NCBI GenBank assembly: GCA_014621425.1
Contig: JAANBB010000403.1
Coordinates: 1 to 37,046, forward strand
Source: Cylindrodendrum hubeiense
Taxonomy: Eukaryota; Ascomycota; Sordariomycetes; Hypocreales; Nectriaceae
Direction of reading: 5' to 3'
DNA length: 37,046 bases
The notes below the pieces were generated by a model. That model was not told the origin of the DNA and did not search any database. It saw only the letters and a program-made list of their open reading frames with translations. Below are positions 20,079 through 29,361 of this stretch, one piece after another. The position numbers and the translations under genes were made by a program. How positions within the stretch are numbered: the stretch's first letter is position 1; the number at the start of each line of letters is the position of its first letter.

Positions 20079-20891
20079 CTACGCGTCGCTAGACTCAATC
20101 ATCAACCACTCTCTCTCGCATTACGGCAGCAAGGCAAACAAGCTCCACCGCACGCCGTTTCAACTCCCCACCTTTTTCATTACTACCTATCGACATACGA
20201 CATCGGGTGGCTCAGTCCTTCTGTTTTGCCAGAAGCAGGACAAGCACCAGAACCAGTCAGTCTTCAAGAGGACCTGATCCGATTGCCCTGTTTCAACCCC
20301 CTCCGCCATTTTTCGCTTTGGCTTCTCTCCCCGCATCGCCTCTCGTCTTCCTGCCTGACTGAACTTGTCCTCCCTCATTCCCCCTCTCCCTCTCCATCTC
20401 TCTCCATCATCACCGCTGCCTAGCTCTACGGTTAGCCGCCTCTTTGCCACTCTCTCGACTCTCCGTGCCTTTCCCTGGCCGCTCGCTCTATCGACCTATC
20501 GTTGCATCTGTGCTTCGACTCCATCGCTGGCCCGGCTTGTGCCCTGGGTTATCGGGGCCATTGCTATCGCTTCGACATAGCCGCTTTACCTCGCTTGGCT
20601 CTATTGGCCAACCACACCAACAAACCGAGCGTCTCTGCAGATTCTCATGATATCCTTGGATTCAGTTGTGTGTGCTCATCTATCTATCGCCTCGTACCAT
20701 GGTCGACGTCGCTGACATCATGAGCAGTCCCTCATTCACCCCGTGCAAACGCCCTGTCCAACCTTAATCGCCTGACGCTGTCTTCTGTCCCATCCAGTGC
20801 TCTTCTCGGTTGACAGTACGGGTTGAGTCGTTTGAAGTCTGATCTCTTCCCCAAATAACCATCGCCCAGCCCTACCGGATCAACTCTTGCA

Positions 20892-23518
20892 ATGGATACC
20901 TCCAACTCGGGTCCAGTCCGCCGCTCCGGCATCGAGTCCCTTGGCTCCAGTCACCAGCAGTATGGCCCCAATAGGACCCCTTCAGCTCAACAAGCTTCTG
21001 CGAAGCAGCAGCCCTACCCGTGGAACATAGCTCGATTTTACAGCGTGAATGATTCTCCATGGGTACCACAAGGCATCATTACTGGTATTCCTACCGACAC
21101 GCAGCATGGCCAGCATATGTCAGGGTCGGTTGGTTTCCCTGCTGCCGCCTCTTTCCAGAACTATAGGAGCGGGGCCCTACCATCCGAATGCGATACAAAC
21201 AACGGGGATTCAGGATATGGCGGGAGCGGTGCGCCTTTTAGCATCGAAGCCACTTCCGTTTGTGACGATGACCAGAACCCCGAGGCTCAGAATACTGCAC
21301 AGCTCATCGAATCTTTCCACTTGGGCGGCCCCCCACTTTCGAATTCCTCCCAACTTCCCACATGGTCACACTCACGGCCACCTCCAAGCGTCGCCACTGC
21401 TCCCCCTAGCGGAGACCTTAAGCACTACTGTTCTGAATGCAACACCTGGCTGAAAACAAGGTCAGAGCTCAAGTAAGTTATCTATTCCGCAGCTTATCCA
21501 AAGACTGGGTCTCACATAAATTAGCAAGCACAATCTCCGACATCGCAAGCCTTTCCATTGCGAAGCCCTGGGCTGCAATCGTACCGAAGGCTTCAGCACT
21601 AAGAACGACCTGGATAGACACAAACGGAGCGTTCATTCTGACTTGTCAGTGTCTGGGCCCAGATATGTTTGTCGCTTAGGACAGTGTGCCGCAAAAGGCC
21701 AGCCCAAGCTCTGGCCGAGGGCTGACAACTTTCGCTCCCACCTACGTCGCATTCATCAAAAGGAGTGTACCCCCGACGACGACCTCGCAGAATACTTATA
21801 TCGGTATGTACAAATGGCTTCCCATACTCCTCCGACTGTCTAGCTCATAGTTTCATAGCCAGCCTCATAGACGTGAAGACCTAGAAGGTGTTGGAGGAAC
21901 TGCCCTATCATACATGAACACCAATCAACCTTCCAACATTCAACAGCCTGTTGGACACCCCTTTTCTCAATCTTTCCTCGGAAACGAACCGATCGCTACC
22001 AATTCAAAGCATGGGATCCCAGAGTTGGACGAAGACCTAGACTCCATGCTCCAGAACTCGACACATGCGTCATTTGAGAAGAGCCAGTCGGGTCTTGCCC
22101 CAGCCCATGGCGAAGACAACTTTCTACGACCAGACATTTTACATGGATCGGGTCAACGTCCGCTACAATCCAGTAGGTCGTTTGACCAGATGGTTCCAGT
22201 TTCAACTGCTCGTTATCGTTACACGCATGCAGGCCTTGAAAGTGTCTCCAGGGATGTCGAACTTTCCATGAGTACTGATGATGATGAGCCTGGATCTCTT
22301 GACGATGTCACCGAGCCTGCTGAGTATGATAAAGAACGAAGCAGCGTCTCAGAAAGAGACGTCACCCATTCCAAGGGCCCGCAGATGTTACAGTCCCAAC
22401 CAGAGCAGTGCGACATCAAGATGACAGACACGGGGCAAGAGCAATCGATATCTGCGCCTCGTGCTTTGTCCGAGATGATTCCCGCCAATCTCCTCGGCTT
22501 AGCCAGGGATCCCGGTGCTCTAGTAGAGTATCTCAAAAAGCTCCCTAGAGAACTCCTAAAGAGTGCTCTGGATGGCGAACCAGATGATGTCAAAACAGCG
22601 AGTTCATTCCAGGACTTGACAAATCAGAAAATTCTGAATCCATGCACGGAATGTAACAAGACATTTGCCCGACCATGCGAGCTTAAGTTCGTCTCCCTCT
22701 CCGTTCTCTCGTCCCATTACTGACCAACTCCGCAGGAAGCACTTGAAACGGCACGAAAAGCCATATGGGTGCACATTTTACCATTGCAGCAAGGCTTTCG
22801 GAAGCAAAAATGATTGGAAGAGGCATGAGAGTAGCCAGCACTGGCAACTTGAATCTTGGAAGTGCGAAGACAAGAAGATGAACCAAACTCAGCCATGCGA
22901 CAAGGTCTGCCATCGCAGGGAGAGCTTCAAGAACCATCTTAACAAGGAGCACATGATGACTGACGGGAAGGCGATTGAGGAGAAGCTTGAAAGATGCCGC
23001 ATTGGGCGCCACTGCGACGATCGCTTCTGGTGTGGCTTCTGTTCCAAAATCATCGAAATCACTGGCGAAGTGGTCAACGCCTGGACCAAACGCTGCGACC
23101 ACATCGACGATCATTTCTCTGGTCGGGATGGGAAACGGAAGATGAACATCAGCGAGTGGATATATGTTGAGAGCCGGGACCAAAATCGTGAGAATGGTGA
23201 GCGTGAGTCAAACTCACAGCCCTCAACTCCAGACTCGGGTACCAGCTCTACCTTGAAGCGCAAGTCCGGTTCCGAGGCAGATACTGTGTCTTACAAGAAA
23301 CAACGGCAAGAAAAGGAATACATGTGGAAATGCGTAAGTCGACCAAAATTATATTGATGTGGACAGTGACTGACAGCTACCAGTGCCAGTGCGGCCAGAG
23401 CATGCAAATGAAGACTTCATCACAGTGTTTCGAGTGTGACCATCAAAGATGCGTCGGGAATTGCGACATCGAGGTGCATCAATCTCAAGACGACGGGTTG
23501 GATACAGACTCGGACTAA
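20892..23518 (+). CDS. C2H2 zinc-finger protein, five exons, 806 aa
   Basis: The exons are 20892-21472, 21525-21803, 21859-22686, 22736-23333 and 23384-23518. All introns are 49-55 bp with GT...AG ends. Finger 1 is C180-x2-C183-x12-H196-x3-H200, and finger 2 is C206-x4-C211-x14-H226-x4-H231. A further Cys/His motif lies near residues 241-275. A long acidic/Ser-rich linker follows. Finger 4 is C549-x2-C552-x12-H565-x3-H569, and finger 5 is C575-x4-C580-x12-H593-x4-H598, containing KNDWKRHESSQH. More Cys/His pairs follow to about residue 680. The last exon adds a compact module with C762, C763, C765, C777, C780, H782, C785 and C789. The DNA-binding fingers suggest a nuclear transcription factor; its targets are unknown. 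Introns 1 and 3 cut fingers 1 and 4 at the same codon position and phase. The 5' leader appears long. Confidence 0.85.
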
Positions 23519-24601
23519 AGATTGGACAATGTTAAGATACGTTAACAAAAGGAGGGAGATAATGAAGGATATGGTCTGTGATGATATGTCAGGTAATGGG
23601 TTTGGTTTTGGATCACGGCAATGCACTTGTACTTCTCTAGGATACCCATAGTAGCGGTGTTAAGCGGTTCGGAAGGGGACCATGGGGAAAATTCACAAAC
23701 AATCTTCGCTTTCGGTACAGCAGTGGCTCGTCCATCAATGGTAGCACACAGACCGCCGTAACAACCCATGCCTTTACTGGTCTATACGTCGCACTTTGGC
23801 CGGGGTCATGCTGCAATAGCTACTCCAGATCCAGTGATTTCTTCTTTGGGAGTCGGCTGTTTGACGACGTGGGTAGGCGAGTACGGACACTTCCCCGAGA
23901 TTGTGCCGATCGATGAGATCTACAATCGGAGGGTGATTTGCAAACCTGGCAACCTGGCTCGGAAGGATCCGCAATGCCGTCTAGTATGGCGACTTGCGGA
24001 GAGGCCTAAAAGAGAGGCGTGATAACTATTACCGGAGCTAGGCGGATGATTCGGCGCGCGGCGCATTATCCTAGCTACGATGGTGGCTTTGAACCTGGGG
24101 CACGGTGTGTCCTTTGCTGGTTTAGATATCACAGCGGTTGGCGGCGTAGTTTGTACGGTGGGCAAGGATCCAGGTTGTAGGAGAAGCGACGCAGGCATTA
24201 TAGCTGGCGTCCGTGCAAGATGGTGAGCCGTTGTTGATCATGGTTGAGGCGCGGTCCACCTCCTGACGAACGCCCGGGGACGATGGCGTCGTTCAGACGT
24301 CGGCGACAGAAGCTGGAGGCCCACCAGTATAGATTCAGCTACCAGGCCATGTCCTTTGGCCGGTCTATTGATGCCCGACGACAAGGGGCACAGGGAAGCG
24401 AGGGGGGGAAGATCGAGGATCGAGGACCGAGGATCGATAGTACAGAGCAATGATGCTTCATGGCATCAGACGCAAAGCAGAAAAAGGAAACATGAAAGAA
24501 ATATCTGTCAGGGGGACACGGAGAGGCTGCCAGGGCGGCAGGGGTTGCGCACTGGCTGGTGCAGAGACCCAGTTACCTAGTCCTCGGAGACTCGAGATGA
24601 T

Positions 24602-24682
24602 GTGAGTGCTGTGAGTGCTGTGAGTGCTGTGAGTGCTGTGAGTGCTGTGAGTGCTGTGAGTGCTGTGAGTGCTGTGAGAGCT
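24602..24682. repeat. 9-bp minisatellite, 8 perfect copies plus 1 variant
   Basis: Eight exact GTGAGTGCT units (24602-24673) followed by GTGAGAGCT. The perfect identity suggests recent expansion. The frames read Ser-Ala-Val on one strand and Ser-Thr-His on the other. Confidence 0.95.
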
Positions 24683-24965
24683 GTGGAGAGGCCGACCAGG
24701 GCAGCCCAGGGCGCTTCGGCAGGAGAAAGAAGGGCAGTCTGGGCCTGGCCAATCACCGGGACCGGAGCGAGGTCCTTGATTGGCGAAATTTGGACCGGCG
24801 AAAGGATTTAGGACATTCATTCGGGAGCTGCAGACTGAGAAAAGAAACGAGGCGGCCACGGCAGCCCCACTAGGTCGCCGCCTTGTTGGGCCATGGGTGT
24901 GGTTTGCTTTTTGGCAGCCAAGGGGATGGACCAGCTGCTCCAGCACTGCTGCACTGTTCCATGTG

Positions 24966-25047
24966 TGTACTTACGTACATGATACGTACATACCTCAGGT
25001 AGGTACCTAGGTCAGTAGGTTAGGGACAGGTAGTTAAGTAGGTACAG
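24966..25047. repeat. TAGGTA/TACGTACAT motif cluster
   Basis: Contains TTACGTACATGATACGTACA, then CAGGTAGGTACCTAGGT, AGTAGGTTAGGG and AAGTAGGTACAG: the same motif family as at 18536-19558. Confidence 0.75.
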
Positions 25048-26906
25048 ACAATGCCCCCCGTAGTCCACGCCACGGGCCCGAAAGATTACGGGAATGGAGA
25101 ACCGAGCACTGTGCTACCGGTACCCAAGTTACCATGCACAGGAAGGGAAACAAGGTGATCTGGGCTGCGGCCAGTACGCGGAGCTGTGGTGGGCCTCCCG
25201 GGGTCCGGTGCCGGGCGCCGCCATGTGGTAAAGCAACGGGGGCCCGCCAGGTACCGTGCGCGACCACGGAGGTGCCCCAAGAGGCCTAGGACCGTTGGTT
25301 TCGGGGCTTAGGGGGGCTTGGGGTGGATATGATTGATGATGCGATGCTTGATAAGTGCCCCAGGCCAATCCAGTTCTGTCCCGTCCGGCCCAGCCCTCGT
25401 GGATAAGACGCATCGTGTTAGAGCAAGGCCAAAGAGGGTGTGGAAGGGGATCGAGACTATCGGCGAGACTCCATATGGGGAGATCTGTCACGCCCGGACC
25501 GGCCCATCAGTCCACGGCCGAAATCAGCCCTGCTGGTGGGCTGGGGGGCCGCCACGGGCGACTCAGCCCAGCGACGTCTCTTGTGTTGCGACTGTTGAAA
25601 GTATCCATGACTTTGGCCACGCGAACGTGCCTTGGCCCTGTCGTCCGCCCCCCCCTCCCCCTCCATTTCCCAGGGGACGGCCTGGACAGGGCCAGCCGGG
25701 GGGACGGACGGGTGGGATGGAACAAACTTGGTCGAGCGTAGCGGCAGGTCATTCCTTCCTATCGTAGGTTACACAGACAGACCGGGGCTTTTTCAGCTCT
25801 TTTCCAATGGTGGTTCGGGCGGGCGAGGCCCCCTGCAAGATGATGAAGGATTCAAGGAGAGTCCACAGACGTACTCCGTACTGGGTGCGCAACTTCCTCG
25901 GGAGCGTCGATCTCCGCGCTTAGACAGGGCAGGATATGGAGGGAGGATAGGGAGGGCTGCACGGGTTGCGGTGCCGACCAGCCTCTTGGTACATTACAAG
26001 GAGGCGTCGATGGTGTCGAAGAGATGGCGCCTCGTCTTGGCGATATGTGAGCGAGTTGCGCATTTGCTAAGTGCCGAGCTTCCTCTATCTCGCCCTTCAG
26101 CTGAATTTGACAACCGCATTAGTCAATGCCGTGGATCATACCCGCATCTGCGTACTCTTTCAACTCCTGACTCCTGACTTTCAGCCTCCGGGGCCAGATG
26201 GCTGGTCACGGTCTCGTTCGCTCGGTCTCTCAAATGGGAGAAGGCGCATGTTTAGGTTCGGAATATGTCTCTCGGGTCTTTGTCGAGTGAGCCGGCCCCC
26301 CCGCGGTATCATGTATGTTATTTCGCGGCGGCAAGTTCCTGCGTTTGCCGCGAGAAGCCCGATAAAGATGAGAATGGCTGCAGCATAAAGTATTTGCATG
26401 TTTAAAATAGCCGATCAAAGACAATGGCGGAGTCAGTCAAGACAGCCACCACTGGCCAGAGACAACCCAGAGACAACCCAGAGACAAGCCGGCATAGACG
26501 ATCCAGTGGCAGCTTCCCAGCAAACTAGGTGGGCAGAGGTGTCGAGACGCAGACAGGGTCTCTAGCTCGGCCGTGGGCGGCTGGCCCTGCAGAAACGGAC
26601 GTATCTGTCTTGGTGCGGAAGGGGGGAGGGGTGTGAGGGTCGGTCTGAGACAAGTCAATGGGGTGGGTTTCTCTCACGCGCGCTCATACCAGCCGGGCGA
26701 GATTGTGTGTGTGTTGGTTGTGTGTTGGTTGTGTGTTGGTTGATGTGCTTTCCGCTGCCTCGCGGTCGCCTTCTTTGGGGGTTGGGGGCCGGCGGGCCAC
26801 TGGTGGGGCTCAATCGGTGGGGCTCAATCGGCGGGCCTGCCTCTGTGCGAGAATGCGTGGACGCTGGGGCCAAGTGAGCCACAGCGGTGGATCCCCTGTC
26901 AACACG

Positions 26907-26951
26907 CCTAACAAGTCTAGCAAATCTAACAAGCCTAGCAAGCCTAACAAG
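26907..26951 (+). repeat. 9-bp array of CTAACAAG/CTAGCAAG units, 5 copies
   Basis: Five 9-bp units of the form YCTARCAAR, alternating CTAAC and CTAGC. The array contains repeated CTAAC branch-site-like motifs, but no donor/acceptor frame makes it an intron. Confidence 0.85.
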
Positions 26952-27360
26952 CCCCAACTGCGTGGACCGCCGATGGCATCTGGCCAATGACCGGGGGGTC
27001 GCACTAGCCGTCGGGACCATGGGCGGGATGACGGCGCTACGTGGGGATATAGGCGTATCGGGTGTCTTCGAAGTTGTCCCGCTCGACAGCCGCAGCGGCC
27101 GTCTCCACACTCTTTGCCCTACCAGGACGGCCCTACCAGGACGGCACTGCCAGCGTGAGCACCTACCACCTTCAGCAGCACCTTCCTCGAACCTGCGATA
27201 CCAGCGGCGGGCACTACGTACCTACCCACCGACATCACTCCCTACCTTACCTACCTGTACCTGCCCATGGAACCTGAGACGCAGCGACACAGCGGCACCG
27301 CACGGTGGTGGCTTCGCTCCCCCACCACGAACCTCCAAGCACAGTGCCGTGATGGCTGAC

Positions 27361-27425
27361 GGCCTCTGACAGCCTCTGACGGCCTCTGACAGCCTCTGCA
27401 TCTCTGCATCGCTGCATCGCTGCAT
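27361..27425 (+). repeat. 10-bp and 8-bp short tandem repeats
   Basis: Four 10-bp units RGCCTCTGAC (27361-27400, the last ending TCTGCA) run into TCTGCATCGC-type 8-bp units. Confidence 0.75.
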
Positions 27426-27564
27426 CTTCATGCTGCGCCACGGGATCCTCGCCAAGGCCCGCCCTTCTTATTCTTGTTGTCATCGCTCTTATGCTGCTAG
27501 AACCATGAAACCATCGAGGCCGAGATGCGCCGTGTCATTGGGCGACTGCCGCACATCTGATTAT

Positions 27565-27674
27565 CCCAGGCCTACCCCCAGGCCTTTCCCAGGCCTACCC
27601 CCAGGCCTTTCCCAGGCCTACCCCCAGGCCTTTCCCAGGCCCATCCCAGGCCTATCCCAGGCCTATCCCAGGCC
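27565..27674 (+). repeat. CCCAGGCC compound minisatellite
   Basis: Three identical 23-bp units (27565-27587, 27588-27610, 27611-27633), each made of two CCCAGGCC cores with TA and TTT spacers, are followed by 11-bp units CCCAGGCCTAT (634-644 variant, 645-655, 656-666) and a partial copy. StuI sites (AGGCCT) recur throughout. Confidence 0.95.
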
Positions 27675-29361
27675 ATTCGCATCCTTTCGTCTCATCTCGT
27701 ATGTAGCCACTCCGTATGTCCCTGCAGGATAGATGATGGTCGCACTCGCCGTGAGGGTGAAATCACACGGGGAGCCACTAACAGCCGCCGAGACAACGCG
27801 GATCCCGTCTGGCCTCCAGCGTCAAGCAACAGCACTAGTGCCACTCATCCAACATCGTCACCATCATCACCATCATCTTTCAGCGCCGGTCGACCGCCTC
27901 CTTTCGCTTCCTCATCTGTCTGTGCCAATCTACTTGGTCGCCAATGTCTCTCTGCTCATCCCTCCTCCCTCCCTCCCACCTTCCTCGCGTCTCCCCCGCT
28001 CTGCCGACGCCTATTTCCGCACCCGTGTCAAGACAAATTCCCCATCATATCACCATCTTGGCTCAGCTCCCCCACACAACCATCTCACCAATCCCCTATT
28101 ATTTGTTCCCATCTGCGACATGGAGTCCCTGGCTGAAGATTGGGAGGCCCGCGCCCCTCCACCCGGGTCTCTTGTGGCGTCAAGTCTTCGCCATGCTTGA
28201 CAATATTGGCATTCCTTGTCGTTGGCCTTTTTGCTTCTCTCAGGCGACGCCCCCGACTCGAGCAGCAAATTCCACAAATCCCACAAATCCCACGACTCTA
28301 TCCTCGGTCATCCCATTGTACCTGCTTAAGCGACCCCGAGGTACTGTCTTTGACCAAGACGCCCGAGTCTCTTTACTCGGAAGTCCGTGTAAGAGGCCAC
28401 CCAAGGCGACCATGTCTTCAAGCCAAAGTGGACCGACGCCGCCAACTCTTGCGGTCAAGCTAGAACTGGAAATAGGTCGGCCTCTCGCATCTCGAGAATC
28501 TGCAGACCATACCATGTACAGGCCTAGGCTGCAACCCAAGGCGACAACTCAGCCGCGAACGACCAAGGTCCATCCATCCGCTTGGGTTTCCGCCTGGGTT
28601 TCCGCCAGCACAGTGTCTGCCTGCCCCCCCTGAACCACCGTGAACCTGGCCCCCAGCTGCGTCGATTCGTGGGTCTGGGTATGGGTATGGTCAGGGGTCC
28701 GCCTGCAAGTGTGTCTGGAGGGAACAAGACCGGCGACTCGCCATTTTGGTGGCGTGGCCAGCGACAACCTGAGGCCCAGTCACCAAGTACCAAGTACAAA
28801 ATATGAGGCTCTGCTACCCACACTCGCGGGGCTCAACACGCTCAACACAGGTAGTAGGCGATTCCCGCTCCCGTTCGGTCGCTCCAGGCGCAGTCCAGGC
28901 GTACTTCAGCCACTCACAGACGTCTTGACTAACACCACCTTAAAGCCTCCTGTCGCCGCTCCATCATCAAGGCGTCCCCGTCCTGTCTCTGCCCCAACTG
29001 CTCCCGACTACTCCCAACTATTCCAAGCGCTCCCCAGATCTTTCTCTTTTTTCACTCAAACAACTTCTTGAGCAATTGCTTGACTGCATCCCGTCTCTGT
29101 TGTGTTCCCGCAACTGAATGCCTTGCACCTCAATCCTCTCGCTTGCTGCTCTGCCCCTGTGTTAGCCCACGTGCTATCCGTTGGTATCTTGAAGCGCATT
29201 CACATTCTGCTCTTCGATTCAGATTTGAGTCTTAGTCGAATCCCCTACCTCCCCTCTCGTCTATCGGCTGGGCATTTAATGGCCCAAATTGGCTAGGTCT
29301 TACCTCGTCAGACTCTCTCCCGATCCCCCCGTACGGCCGAAGCCTCCGGCATTTCGACACA

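Larger units (their letters stand above)
17077..20891. other. 3.8 kb gene-poor region before the first C2H2 gene
   Basis: No coding region is convincing. Positions 17200-18000 are AT-richer. Positions 18536-19560 carry several TAGGTA-type clusters and one TACGGAGTA (19044-19052). Positions 19830-20080 hold TCTCCCTCGTC and CCA repeats. The stretch from about 20100 to 20891 is strongly pyrimidine-rich and probably is the promoter plus a long 5' leader of the C2H2 gene, with upstream ATGs near 20226, 20365, 20444 and 20502 that open frames of about 65-73 codons. Confidence 0.45.
23519..29361. other. 5.8 kb gene-poor, repeat-rich region between the two C2H2 genes
   Basis: No gene is convincing. 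The first 250 bp are 3' UTR of the upstream gene. The rest holds a 9-bp minisatellite (24602-24682), a TAGGTA cluster (24966-25047), a TACTCCGTA element (25872-25880), TTGGTTGTGTG repeats (26705-26742), a CTAACAAG-type array (26907-26951), CCTCTGAC repeats (27361-27420) and the 23-bp/11-bp CCCAGGCC array (27565-27674). The stretch from about 27850 to 29361 is C/T-rich and probably includes the promoter and leader of the second C2H2 gene. The longest frame (27944-28633, 229 codons) is Ser/Pro/Thr-rich with no domain and could be leader or noncoding RNA. Confidence 0.45.

Noticed and set aside
24458..24946. 162-codon minus-strand frame with His-Ser-Thr repeats
   Set aside because: The His-Ser-Thr run is the reading of the GTGAGTGCT minisatellite; the rest has no domain.
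27944..28633. 229-codon plus-strand frame
   Set aside because: Ser/Pro/Thr-rich with no recognisable motif, in a C/T-rich leader-like region. Kept only as a possible leader or noncoding RNA.
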